Assembly: GCA_937880335.1 (NCBI GenBank)
Contig: CALFLJ010000190.1
Location: forward strand, 1-32,743
Source: an uncultured Succinatimonas sp.
GTDB lineage: Bacteria; Pseudomonadota; Gammaproteobacteria; Enterobacterales; Succinivibrionaceae
Length of the DNA stretch: 32,743 nucleotides
Direction: 5' to 3'
Shown: positions 15,961 to 24,616 of the stretch, piece by piece
How the letters are laid out: the number at the start of each line of letters is the position of its first letter
Position numbering within the stretch: the stretch's first letter is position 1
Made by a program: the position numbers and the translations under genes
Notes under the pieces: generated by a model
What the model was told of the DNA's origin: nothing
The model's input: only the letters and a program-made list of their open reading frames with translations
Database searches by the model: none

Positions 15961-17223
15961 TTACCTCTTAAAATTATCTAAATTTTTTTCTTTATAAGGA
16001 CATACAAAATAAAGTAAAACCATTCCCGGAACGGCTAATATGGTGCATACTAAAAAAAAATTCTCCCAACCTACATTCTCCACAATAAATCCAGTTATGG
16101 CATTACAAAATGTACGCGGTACAGCGCTAAGAGATGTCAAAAGTGCAAATTGTGTAGCAGTAAAACGTTGGCTGGTAATCGATGCTATAAAAGAAACAAA
16201 AGCAGCCGTGCCCAATCCAACACCTAAATATTCCCCAAGAAGAACAAATGAAAACAAGAATACAGACGGCGTCCCATAACGTCCAGCATAAGCTAGAAGG
16301 GCAAATCCTAAAATGGTTATAAGTTGAACAAAACCAAAATACCACAAAGCTTTATTGATGCCTATTTTAAGCATCAATATACCACCTAATATTGAACCTA
16401 CAACGGTTGACCACAGTCCGATGTTTTTTGCCACAATTCCTATAGTTGTAAGGTCATATCCTAAATCTATATAAAAAGGTGTGGCTAAAGCTGTTGCCAT
16501 TGAATCCCCTAGTTTGTAAAAGAAAACAAATGCAATAATTAAAATGGCATAGCTGTATCCTTTTCTTGAAATAAACTCCTGCCAAGGCATAATTACAGCA
16601 TCTTTTAAGCTTCGTGGGGAAGTAGATGCGGATGGCTCATTAACAATAATACAGAGAATAAAGCCTGGAATTAGACATAAAGATGTAGTTAAAAAAACCA
16701 ATGACCAAGGTAAGATACCGTCAGCAAGAATTAATGCTACACCTCCTGGAATTAAACCTGAAAGACGATAGGCATTAACGAAAATTGAATTTCCAAGCCC
16801 TAATTCACTATCAGACAAGATTTCTCGACGGAATGCGTCAATAGCAACATCATAGGTAGCAGACACAAGCGCAGTTAAAAAGGCACAAATAGAAATTAAT
16901 TTTATAGATGAATGCGCATCAAAAAATCCTAGAGAGGCTATAGTAACAATTAAAATAAACTGAGTTATGATCATCCAGCCACGTCTGCGACTTAAACCAA
17001 AAAGGCAGTAGCGATCAAGTAGTGGGGCCCAAAGAAACTTCCATGTATAAGGGAAGGTTAACAGAGAAAAAAAACCTATAGTAACAAGATCTACCCCCTC
17101 CTTACGTAGCCTCGCAGAAAGTAGACTTAACAAAACATATAATGGTAGACCTGAGGAAAAGCCAGTTATCGCGCAAACTCCCATTTTGCGCGATAAAATG
17201 GATTTTAATAGAGGGGTAGACAC
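15961..17223 (-). CDS. ampG: AmpG-like muropeptide permease (MFS)
   Basis: This is an inner-membrane importer of anhydro-muropeptides for peptidoglycan recycling. It has 420 residues and about 12 transmembrane segments. The family signature is clear: ITGFSSGLPLYVLLSLLSARLRKEGVDLVTIGFFSLLTFPYTWKFLWAPLLDRY, then LSRRRGWMIITQ, close to E. coli AmpG, which is longer (491) with two extra C-terminal helices. The start is a GTG at 17223 with only a weak AAGATAAAG upstream; it is 6 bp after the yajQ stop, so translational coupling is likely. It is the last gene of the xseB-ispA-dxs-yajQ-ampG run. The substrate is inferred from family. Confidence 0.88.
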   Translation of the reverse strand: MSTPLLKSILSRKMGVCAITGFSSGLPLYVLLSLLSARLRKEGVDLVTIGFFSLLTFPYTWKFLWAPLLDRYCLFGLSRRRGWMIITQFILIVTIASLGFFDAHSSIKLISICAFLTALVSATYDVAIDAFRREILSDSELGLGNSIFVNAYRLSGLIPGGVALILADGILPWSLVFLTTSLCLIPGFILCIIVNEPSASTSPRSLKDAVIMPWQEFISRKGYSYAILIIAFVFFYKLGDSMATALATPFYIDLGYDLTTIGIVAKNIGLWSTVVGSILGGILMLKIGINKALWYFGFVQLITILGFALLAYAGRYGTPSVFLFSFVLLGEYLGVGLGTAAFVSFIASITSQRFTATQFALLTSLSAVPRTFCNAITGFIVENVGWENFFLVCTILAVPGMVLLYFVCPYKEKNLDNFKR

Positions 17224-17229
17224 TTTATC

Positions 17230-17718
17230 TTAATCGCGGAAGTTGTCAAATTGAACTGGTTGATCAATCTTTGCAGATCTTACAGCTGCAATTGCAGCTT
17301 GCAGATCATCTTTCTTTTTACCTGTGACGCGTACTACATCACCGTTTATTTTAGCATCAACCTTAAGTCCTGCATCTTTAATGATTTTTACAATCTTCTT
17401 GCCTAAATCCTTATCAATACCTTCCTTAAAAGTTACTGATTGCAAGGACTTCTTCCCAGAACTGGTTATTTCACCAAAAGTTGCGGCTGTAGCCTCAATT
17501 CCTCTTTTAACTAATTTTTGTCTTAAAATATCATCCATCTGCTGAATTTGAAATTCCTCTGATGCTTCAAGCTTTACTGTATTATTAGCTTTATCGAAGG
17601 CAAAAGCTGCTTCAACTCCCCTAAAATCGTAGCGAGTGCTAAGTTCACGACTTGCATTGTCGACAGCATTTTGTACTTCATCTTTCTTTAACTTAGAAAC
17701 AATATCAAAAGCAGGCAT
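17230..17718 (-). CDS. yajQ: YajQ-family nucleotide-binding protein
   Basis: The product has 162 residues and matches the YajQ/UPF0234 family along its length: MPAFDIVSKL, ELSTRYDFRGVEAAF, the central TFGEITSSGKKSLQSVTFKEGIDK, and the ending QPVQFDNFRD. The family folds into two RNA-recognition-like domains; members bind nucleotides, and some bind cyclic di-GMP (shown in Xanthomonas). AAGGAG overlaps the end of dxs eight bases before the ATG, so it is expressed with dxs. The function here is not known. Confidence 0.95.
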   Translation of the reverse strand: MPAFDIVSKLKKDEVQNAVDNASRELSTRYDFRGVEAAFAFDKANNTVKLEASEEFQIQQMDDILRQKLVKRGIEATAATFGEITSSGKKSLQSVTFKEGIDKDLGKKIVKIIKDAGLKVDAKINGDVVRVTGKKKDDLQAAIAAVRSAKIDQPVQFDNFRD

Positions 17719-17722
17719 GCAT

Positions 17723-19579
17723 TTACTCCTTCAAAAGCTCAGTTAAAATTTCTGATATTCCCTGAGCATCAAGTTTGAGATCTTTGAGGATTCCCTTTCG
17801 AGTGTCCTCCATAATAAATTTGTCAGGTAACCCCAAATTAACGACTTTACAATTTACATTAAGGTTTGAAACAACCGCAGCAACTTCCTCTCCAATACCG
17901 CCTAGAATAGAACCATCCTCAACTGTAACTATTGTTTCATGCTCTAAAGTTAAAGCTTTAATACATTCCCTATCTAGCGGTTTTATAAAACGCATGTCGA
18001 CCAAGGTTATATCAAACTTAGCTGCAATCTCCTGATAATCCCACACCCAAGGGCCAAATACGCATAAAGCTATTCTTTTGCCAATACGAATTTTTCTACT
18101 CTTACCAAGCTCAAGAGCAGTTCCTTCAACTTTTTCACAATATGCAACATCACGAGGAAATCTAACGATTGCAGGGTGTCCAAGATCAGAGGCAAAATCT
18201 AACATAAGCACCTGCTCTTGCTTACTTGAAGGAGCCATAATGACAAGATTAGGCACTGTACGTAAAAATGCTATGTCATACGCACCCTGATGTGTTGGAC
18301 CATCAGGACCTACAACACCACCTCTATCAATAGCTAAAACAATAGGCAGATCCTGTATAGCAAAATCATGAATCACCCCATCATATGCTCTTTGTAAAAA
18401 TGATGAATACATATTAACAACAGGATGTAAGCCTCCTGCAGCAAGCCCTGATGCAAATACCATTGCATGCATCTCAGCAATCCCAACGTCAAAAAATCGA
18501 TCCGGATACTGAGATGCAAATTCAGTCATTCCAGAGCCAATACGCATAGCCGGAGTAATTGCAACTAATTTATCATCTTTCTTTGCTCGTTTAACGAGCC
18601 AATCACCAAAAGAAGCAGAAAAACTTTTATCAACAGGATGCGGGCTTGACATTATCCCTTTTTCGGGATTAAAGACAGGAACACCATGATAGCTTATTGG
18701 ATCCTCTTCTGCCGGAGCATAGCCCTTACCTTTTCTGGTAATAATGTGTAGAAACTGTAATCCCCCTAGCTTTTTGATATTTTTTAAAATATTGCAAAGC
18801 CCTTCAACATCATTACCTTCAATAGGCCCTAAGTAATTAAAGCCAAATTCTTCAAATAATGTACCTGGCATAACCATTCCTTTAACATGCTCCTCAGCAC
18901 GTAAAGCAAAATCATGTACAGCAGGCAAAGCTTGAAGTATTCTCTTTCCACCTTTTACAAGCTTTGTGTAATGAGGACTTGCTAAGAGTTTTGATAAAGA
19001 TTGCGCAATTGAACCTACATTGTGAGAAATACTCATCTCATTGTCATTTAAAATGACCAGTAGATTAAGATCTTTCATAGATCCAGCACAATTCATTGCC
19101 TCAAAAGCCGCTCCGCCAGACAGAGCGCCATCTCCTATTACAGCAATCACTTGCCGCTTATCCCCTTTAAGAGATGCAGCCTTAGCTAAACCTAAAGCAG
19201 AACCTATAGATGTTGATGCATGGCCTGTACATAGGTGATCATAAACAGTCTCTCCACGCCATATAAAAGCATGCAGGCCATCCTTTTGTCTAATAGTTTT
19301 AAGTTCTTCTTTATGTCCAGTCAAAATCTTATGAGGATAAGCCTGATGACCTACATCCCATACAATTTGATCTTCTGGGGTATCAAAAACATAATGAAGA
19401 GCAACGGTAAGATCAACTACTGCTAAGCCTGAGGCTAAATGACCTGATGTACGACTTACCGTTTCAATCAAATAGTGACGTATATCAGCACATAGCGCAG
19501 GTAACGATTCCTGCGGCAATTTACGCAATTGTTGAGGAGAATTTATGGTATCAAGTACCGGAGTTGAGATTAGATCCAT
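17723..19579 (-). CDS. dxs: 1-deoxy-D-xylulose-5-phosphate synthase
   Basis: Dxs condenses pyruvate and glyceraldehyde 3-phosphate, the first and rate-setting step of the MEP isoprenoid pathway, using thiamine diphosphate. Motifs seen: VSRTSGHLASGLAVVDLTVALHYVF, DVGHQAYPHKILTG, the TPP-binding VIGDGALSGGAAFEAMN...NDNEMSIS, and the transketolase pyrimidine and C-terminal domains (FDVGIAEMHAMVFASGLA, DRGGVVGPDGPTHQG). The ATG at 19579 (618 residues, MDLISTP) is chosen over one 7 codons upstream because it forms a TAATG coupling with the ispA stop and has AAGAGA upstream. Confidence 0.97.
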   Translation of the reverse strand: MDLISTPVLDTINSPQQLRKLPQESLPALCADIRHYLIETVSRTSGHLASGLAVVDLTVALHYVFDTPEDQIVWDVGHQAYPHKILTGHKEELKTIRQKDGLHAFIWRGETVYDHLCTGHASTSIGSALGLAKAASLKGDKRQVIAVIGDGALSGGAAFEAMNCAGSMKDLNLLVILNDNEMSISHNVGSIAQSLSKLLASPHYTKLVKGGKRILQALPAVHDFALRAEEHVKGMVMPGTLFEEFGFNYLGPIEGNDVEGLCNILKNIKKLGGLQFLHIITRKGKGYAPAEEDPISYHGVPVFNPEKGIMSSPHPVDKSFSASFGDWLVKRAKKDDKLVAITPAMRIGSGMTEFASQYPDRFFDVGIAEMHAMVFASGLAAGGLHPVVNMYSSFLQRAYDGVIHDFAIQDLPIVLAIDRGGVVGPDGPTHQGAYDIAFLRTVPNLVIMAPSSKQEQVLMLDFASDLGHPAIVRFPRDVAYCEKVEGTALELGKSRKIRIGKRIALCVFGPWVWDYQEIAAKFDITLVDMRFIKPLDRECIKALTLEHETIVTVEDGSILGGIGEEVAAVVSNLNVNCKVVNLGLPDKFIMEDTRKGILKDLKLDAQGISEILTELLKE

Positions 19580-20487
19580 TAGTGATCTCTTAAGATGCAA
19601 AAGTTAGCAAATTCAGATAGTATCTGGGTATTAAAATTTAAAGAGGTTAATGCTCCAATGGCATTATCGACACATTTACGAGCATAAATCTTAGCTTCAT
19701 TTAAACCAAGAAGCTTCGGATAGGTACTTTTATCAAGGTTTTCATCTGAGCCTTGAGTTTTACCCATGACCTTAGTATCTCCTATTACATCCAAGACATC
19801 ATCCCAAACCTGGAATGCTAAACCTACAGATCTAGCGTAATCTTCTAAAATTTTCTGGGTCTTTTCATCTGCATGTCCTGCAATTGCCCCCAAGCGCACT
19901 GCAGTTAGAATTAAAGCTCCTGTTTTCTTGGAATGTAAAAGTTTTAATTCATCTATATTTAAACTCTTATGCTCAGCTTTTAAATCAAGATCCTGACCAC
20001 CACACATTCCACTATAACCAGCTCCCTTAGCTAATGCATGGCAAAGTGGACCTATATCTTTTGCATCTAATCCTGACTTTGGGTCTGAAATAAGTTCAAA
20101 AGCTAATGTTTGCAAAGCGTCGCCTGCTAGTAAAGCTGTATCCTGCCCAAATTTTACATGTACAGTAGGATGACCTCTTCTTAGTTCATCACCATCCATC
20201 TCCGGCATATCATCATGAATAAGAGAATATGCATGTATACATTCGACAGCCGCAGCAAGATAATCTAAGGCTTCAACTTTCTGTCCTAAAGCTAAACCTG
20301 TGGCATAAACTAATAGAGGGCGAGCTCTTTTACCACCTAAAAGCAAACCATAACTCATGGCCTCTTTTAAGTTTGGAGCATCATTATCATGAGCATCTAA
20401 ATATGAACGCATAAACTCATTTACACGCTCTAAAACCATTGGAGAAAAATCTTTTAGGCAGGCATTATCAAGTTTTAAATTTACCAA
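19579..20487 (-). CDS. ispA: (2E,6E)-farnesyl diphosphate synthase IspA
   Basis: IspA chains IPP and DMAPP to farnesyl diphosphate, the precursor of undecaprenyl phosphate and quinone side chains. The length is 302. The first Asp-rich motif is DDMPEMDGDELRRGHPTVH and the second is DDVLDVIGD; GGKRARPLLVYATG binds IPP. The start is a TTG at 20487, supported by GGGAG eight bases upstream and by its position 1 bp after the xseB stop. There is no nearby in-frame ATG before the conserved region begins. It is coupled to dxs by a one-base overlap. Confidence 0.97.
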   Translation of the reverse strand: MVNLKLDNACLKDFSPMVLERVNEFMRSYLDAHDNDAPNLKEAMSYGLLLGGKRARPLLVYATGLALGQKVEALDYLAAAVECIHAYSLIHDDMPEMDGDELRRGHPTVHVKFGQDTALLAGDALQTLAFELISDPKSGLDAKDIGPLCHALAKGAGYSGMCGGQDLDLKAEHKSLNIDELKLLHSKKTGALILTAVRLGAIAGHADEKTQKILEDYARSVGLAFQVWDDVLDVIGDTKVMGKTQGSDENLDKSTYPKLLGLNEAKIYARKCVDNAIGALTSLNFNTQILSEFANFCILRDH

Positions 20488-20488
20488 G

Positions 20489-20746
20489 TTAATTACTCCC
20501 TAATATATCGTTATTCTCTGTTTTACTTAAGCCTGAAGCATTAATAGAGTTTTTTCGTAAAACCTCGATTTTTTGAGTCATCTCATCTAAAGTTTTACGA
20601 CACTTTAAAGCCAAACTCATACCTTGTTCATAGGCTTTTATGGCATCTTCTAATGACATCTGACCACTTTCGAGTTTAACCGTCAAATTTTCCAGATCCT
20701 TTAAATCTTTCTCAAGAGAGTTATCCATTTGCAGAGAATCAACCAT
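20489..20746 (-). CDS. xseB: Exodeoxyribonuclease VII small subunit
   Basis: This is the small subunit of exonuclease VII, which degrades single-stranded DNA together with XseA (not in the window). The 85 residues contain the family core LEKDLKDLENLTVKLESGQMSLEDAIKAYEQGMSLALKCRKTLDEMTQKIEVL. It starts at ATG with AGG about 10 bases upstream. It is the first gene of the run that continues with ispA and dxs, the usual xseB-ispA-dxs order of gammaproteobacteria. Confidence 0.95.
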   Translation of the reverse strand: MVDSLQMDNSLEKDLKDLENLTVKLESGQMSLEDAIKAYEQGMSLALKCRKTLDEMTQKIEVLRKNSINASGLSKTENNDILGSN

Positions 20747-20788
20747 TATCCTAAACCTAAAAAATAAATATGAAAGAAAATATTTACC

Positions 20789-20817
20789 AAAATTCCCTGC
20801 TATAAACAGGGAATTTT
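20789..20817 (-). terminator. Terminator after pheT
   Basis: A perfect 11-bp stem (AAAATTCCCTG / CAGGGAATTTT, 7-nt loop) lies 18 bp after the pheT stop and ends with TTTT on the minus strand. It separates pheST from the xseB operon, whose promoter must lie in the AT-rich 40 bp that follow. Confidence 0.85.
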
Positions 20818-20834
20818 AATTTTCTTTATAAGCT

Positions 20835-23213
20835 TTAAGATCTTAATGTTGCACCAAAGCTCTCAAAAGCCTTAGAGACAATCTTATCAATTAAAGCATC
20901 TGTATCCTGATCCTCTAGAGTACGAGTTGGATCAGAGGCAATGATGCCTACTGCAATACTGTGCTTGTCACCTAAAGAGGCATCGGAGAAGACATCAAAT
21001 ATTACAATATCTGAAACCAAGCTTCCGCCAACTTCTTTTATTAACTTGCACAAATCTGATGCTTTTACCGTTTTATCAACTACAAAAGCCAAATCACGAC
21101 GTACTGAAGGGAACTTTGAAATTGGTATGTATGATGGAACCTTTCTTACAGCAATACAAGAACGCTTAATCTCAAAAACTCCTACAGGTATCTTGAAACC
21201 TAAAGCCTTTAAAGCTAAAGGATGCAACATGCCTATAACGCCTACTTTCTCTCCATCTAAGAAAATATCTGCACCCTGTCCTGGATGTAAGAATTTCTCT
21301 GATGTTGGCTTAAAGTCAAAAGCACTTAATTTGCCAGTTTGGCTTAATAAAGTTTCAAGATCTCCTTTAACATCAAAGAAATCAACGTTAGCACTACGTG
21401 CAGACCAGGATTCATCAACCACACTACCACAGGCTAAAGCTGCAATCATTGGCTCCTGATTTACACCATTTTCTGCCTTATCATCAATTATATACCTTAA
21501 ACCTTGTTCAAAAATGCGAACTCGTTTTTGTTGACGGTTTAGGTTATAGCGTGCTATTAAGCTTAAACTAGCCAAAAGACTGGTGCGCATTGCAGATAAT
21601 TCAGGAGAGATAGGCATTGTAAGCATTAAAGGCTTAATGTCTGAGAATACCTTTAAAATCTTTGGATCTGTAAATGAGTAATTAATAGCCTCATTGTAAC
21701 CATTACCAATTAATGTATCTTTAATAAGCTTATCAGAAACACATTCCTCAGGATCATGAACCATATCCAAAGTACTTACGGGTACTGCATTTGGAATATT
21801 GTTATAGCCATACATTCTAGCTACTTCTTCAATCAAATCCTCTTCAATTGCGATATCAAAACGGAACGATGGAGAAACAGCTTTAAAGCCGTCTTCTATA
21901 GCAACAGGCTGCATGCCTAAGTGCTTTAGGATGAACTCAACCTGCTCTTTAGGAACAGAAATACCTAAAACCTTTTCTAAATGGGACAAGCGTAAGGTAA
22001 TTGGATCATGAGCTGGTAAATTATCGGCCGAAACAACTTCATTTACAGGACCAGCCTTACCACCTGCAATTTCTATTAATAATGCGGTGGCTCTTTCAAT
22101 AGCTCTTCTTTGATTATCATGATCAACACCTCGTTCAAAACGATGTGCAGCATCCGTATCTAAACCATACTGACGAGCTCTACCCTTTATTGCGTCTGGA
22201 GCGAAGAATGCAGACTCTAGAACAACATCTACAGTATTCTCATCAATACCAGAATTTGCTCCACCGAAAATTCCTGCAATAGCTACAGGACCTTTTTTAT
22301 CTGCAATAAGTAAAGTATTTGATGAAAGCTTTAATTCCTCACCTGAAAGCACAGTAATTTTTTCATCATCTTTAGCATTACGAACAACAATTTCTTCTTC
22401 AAGCTTGTTTAAATCAAAAGAATGTAGAGGCTGACTGTACTCCAACATTACATAATTTGTAACATCTACAATTGGGGATACAGAACGTATACCACAACGA
22501 CGTAGACGCTCTGTCATCCAAACTGGACTTTTGGCCTTTTGATTTACACCTCTGATTACTCTTGATATATAACGAGGGCAGGCACCCTTGTTTTCGATGC
22601 GAGCAGGCATAATGTCATCGATGCAAGGCTCAACACTTTTAACCTCTTTATCGACAAACTCTTGATTAGTTAATACAGCTACCTCACGAGCAATACCATA
22701 TATACCTAAGCAATCAGGTCTATTTGTTGTAAGGTCAACATCGATTACTTCATCGTTTAACTTAAAGTAATCGTGTATATCCATACCAATTGGAGCATCT
22801 TCTGGTAATTCAATAATACCATCTGATTCCTCTGCCATACCCAACTCTTTATATGAGCAAAGCATGCCATAGGATTCAATACCACGAAGTTTTGCCTTCT
22901 TTATTTCCATGCCATCTAGGTGAGCTCCTATCTGAGAGAAGCAAACCTTTAAACCAGCTCGGCAGTTAGACGCTCCACATACAACTTGAATTAGCTCTCC
23001 TGAACCATCATCTACATGTGTTAAGTGCATGTGATCTGAATCTGGATGAGGAACACAATCTACAACTTTGGCAATAACTACATGGTCAAAATTACCACAA
23101 ACAGGATGAATAGAATCAACCTCTAATCCTGCCATAGTAATTTTATCAGCCAACTCTTGCGCAGTTAAATTATTGGGGACCCACTCGTCAACCCATTCTT
23201 TGTTAAATAACAT
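20835..23213 (-). CDS. pheT: Phenylalanine--tRNA ligase beta subunit
   Basis: This is the beta chain of the alpha2-beta2 PheRS that charges tRNA-Phe. The start is the ATG at 23213 (MLFNKEWVDEWVP, aligning with E. coli PheT) with GGGGTG eight bases upstream; the open frame runs 9 codons further into the end of pheS without support. That gives 792 residues (E. coli 795). Domains: the EMAP/OB-type tRNA-binding domain (about 40-150, with HPDSDHMHLTHVDDG), B3/B4 editing domain, B5, a synthetase-like core (FRFDIAIEEDLIEEVARMYGYNNIP), and the C-terminal anticodon-binding ferredoxin fold (SKFPSVRRDLAFVVD). Confidence 0.97.
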   Translation of the reverse strand: MLFNKEWVDEWVPNNLTAQELADKITMAGLEVDSIHPVCGNFDHVVIAKVVDCVPHPDSDHMHLTHVDDGSGELIQVVCGASNCRAGLKVCFSQIGAHLDGMEIKKAKLRGIESYGMLCSYKELGMAEESDGIIELPEDAPIGMDIHDYFKLNDEVIDVDLTTNRPDCLGIYGIAREVAVLTNQEFVDKEVKSVEPCIDDIMPARIENKGACPRYISRVIRGVNQKAKSPVWMTERLRRCGIRSVSPIVDVTNYVMLEYSQPLHSFDLNKLEEEIVVRNAKDDEKITVLSGEELKLSSNTLLIADKKGPVAIAGIFGGANSGIDENTVDVVLESAFFAPDAIKGRARQYGLDTDAAHRFERGVDHDNQRRAIERATALLIEIAGGKAGPVNEVVSADNLPAHDPITLRLSHLEKVLGISVPKEQVEFILKHLGMQPVAIEDGFKAVSPSFRFDIAIEEDLIEEVARMYGYNNIPNAVPVSTLDMVHDPEECVSDKLIKDTLIGNGYNEAINYSFTDPKILKVFSDIKPLMLTMPISPELSAMRTSLLASLSLIARYNLNRQQKRVRIFEQGLRYIIDDKAENGVNQEPMIAALACGSVVDESWSARSANVDFFDVKGDLETLLSQTGKLSAFDFKPTSEKFLHPGQGADIFLDGEKVGVIGMLHPLALKALGFKIPVGVFEIKRSCIAVRKVPSYIPISKFPSVRRDLAFVVDKTVKASDLCKLIKEVGGSLVSDIVIFDVFSDASLGDKHSIAVGIIASDPTRTLEDQDTDALIDKIVSKAFESFGATLRS

Positions 23214-23232
23214 CTTATTATCACCCCAAATC

Positions 23233-24216
23233 TTAGGCAAACTGCTTTAAGAAACGCAGATCGTTTTCAAAGAAAGCGCGTAAATCATTTACACCATATC
23301 GCAACATAGTTAAGCGTTCAACGCCCATACCAAATGCGTATCCAACATAACGATCAGTATCAATGCCTACGTTTCTAAGAACATTAGGATGTACCATGCC
23401 GCAACCTAAAACCTCAAGCCACTTACCGCCTTTACGACGTAAATCTACCTCTGCTGATGGCTCTGTAAATGGGAAATAAGAAGGTCTAAAACGAACCTCC
23501 AGCTCCTCTTCGAAAAACTTCAATAAGAATTCGTTTAATACTCCCTTAAGCTCAGCAAAAGAAGTGTGCTCTTCAACTAATAATCCTTCAACCTGATGGA
23601 ACATAGGAGTATGGGTCATGTCATAATCATTTCTGTAAACACGGCCAGGAGCAATAATTCTAATCGGAGGCTTTTGAACTTCCATGGTTCTGACTTGTAC
23701 AGAGGAAGTCTGAGAGCGTAAAAGCAACCCATTTTCCACCATAAAAGTATCGTGGGAGGCACGAGCTGGGTGGTTTGGAGGTAAATTTAAGGCATCAAAA
23801 TTATGGTAGTCATCTTCAATTTCAGGACCTCCAACCACATAAAATCCCATAGAACCGAAAATTTCTTTAATGCGTTCAATGGTGCGACTTACCGGATGCA
23901 TATTACCTAAAACCTGACGGCGTCCGGGTAATGTTATATCAATAGTTTCAGAATTAAGCTTTTCTTGTAAAACTGCATTTTCAATGGCTGCACGACGCTC
24001 TTCGACAGCGGCAATTACGGCCTGTTTAGCTGCATTTATAACTGCGCCACGTTGTGGACGCTCCTGAGCTGATAATTTACCTAATTCTTGCATAAAAGCG
24101 GCAAAAATACCTTTTTTGCCTAAGAAATCGACTCTAACAGCATCTAAATCCTGCATGGTCTTAGCATTCATTGCAGCTGTTACGCCATTGTTTTTGGCTT
24201 CTTCAAGTTTGTCCAT
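23233..24216 (-). CDS. pheS: Phenylalanine--tRNA ligase alpha subunit
   Basis: This is the catalytic alpha chain of PheRS, 327 residues as in E. coli. An N-terminal coiled coil (about 1-90) precedes the class II core: GPEIEDDYHNFDALNLPPNHPAR (motif 1 region), MTHTPMFHQVEGLLVEE (motif 2 region) and VLGCGMVHPNVLRNVG with GMGVERLTMLRYG (motif 3). The start codon has GGTAAGA seven bases upstream. pheT follows 20 bp after the stop. Expression is probably from the promoter at 24372-24400 through a leader with hairpins. Confidence 0.98.
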   Translation of the reverse strand: MDKLEEAKNNGVTAAMNAKTMQDLDAVRVDFLGKKGIFAAFMQELGKLSAQERPQRGAVINAAKQAVIAAVEERRAAIENAVLQEKLNSETIDITLPGRRQVLGNMHPVSRTIERIKEIFGSMGFYVVGGPEIEDDYHNFDALNLPPNHPARASHDTFMVENGLLLRSQTSSVQVRTMEVQKPPIRIIAPGRVYRNDYDMTHTPMFHQVEGLLVEEHTSFAELKGVLNEFLLKFFEEELEVRFRPSYFPFTEPSAEVDLRRKGGKWLEVLGCGMVHPNVLRNVGIDTDRYVGYAFGMGVERLTMLRYGVNDLRAFFENDLRFLKQFA

Positions 24217-24239
24217 TTAATCTTACCAACAAAATCGTG

Positions 24240-24278
24240 GGGCTTTTAAGCCCATCTAAACGGCATAAGCCGGCGCAT
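24240..24278 (-). promoter_or_regulatory. pheST leader: short upstream ORF with two hairpins (candidate attenuator)
   Basis: A 10-codon frame (24278 to 24246; MRRLMPFRWA, one Phe codon) overlaps the hairpin CGGC-TTAT-GCCG (24261-24272) and runs into GGGCTT-AA-AAGCCC (24240-24253). AGAG lies nine bases before its ATG. E. coli pheST is attenuated through the pheM leader, but here the Phe codon count is too low for an easy match. Confidence 0.35.
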
Positions 24279-24371
24279 AAAAAAGCTCTAAATTAAAAAT
24301 TTTTCTAGATTATTTTATCTAAAAATACGAGATCTTGTGCGCAGGGGTTAGGATCGTTTGATCAATCGATA

Positions 24372-24400
24372 ATTATCACATGTAAAAAGCCGTCTGACAA
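24372..24400 (-). promoter_or_regulatory. Promoter of pheST
   Basis: On the minus strand TTGTCA (24400-24395) is 17 bp from GATAAT (24377-24372), which also carries an extended -10 TG. Transcription would start about 150 nt before pheS. Confidence 0.75.
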
Positions 24401-24616
24401 ATCATTTAGTCATTTTTAAATATAGCTTTTATTTCTCAGAGTAAATTTATTAGATAATCATCCTATTTATTCAAGAAATTAAGTGAAGATTTATAGAATA
24501 TATTTTTTTCTCCTTAAAACTGTCCGTAAAAGAAATAAATATTTTTTACATTTTCATAAGATTTGTTTTAGGCTGTTAAAATAGCGTTCGTTATTTTAGC
24601 TTTGGGAAATATAAAA
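24401..24616. other. Divergent spacer between pheST promoter and lolC
   Basis: No gene is seen. On the plus strand an extended -10 (TGTTAAAAT, 24574-24582) lies 35 bp before the chosen lolC start, without a good -35. A 7-bp inverted repeat TAAAATA / TATTTTA (24577-24598) overlaps this -10. Confidence 0.4.

Noticed and set aside
20941..21459. 172-codon open frame on the plus strand inside pheT
   Set aside because: It is antisense to a well-conserved part of pheT with no recognisable domain; its length reflects low stop frequency opposite the AT-rich coding strand.
24577..24598. Hairpin TAAAATA/TATTTTA as a regulatory site for lolC
   Set aside because: Seven A/T-only bases per arm overlapping a -10-like sequence are expected by chance in this composition; it is noted only in the spacer entry.
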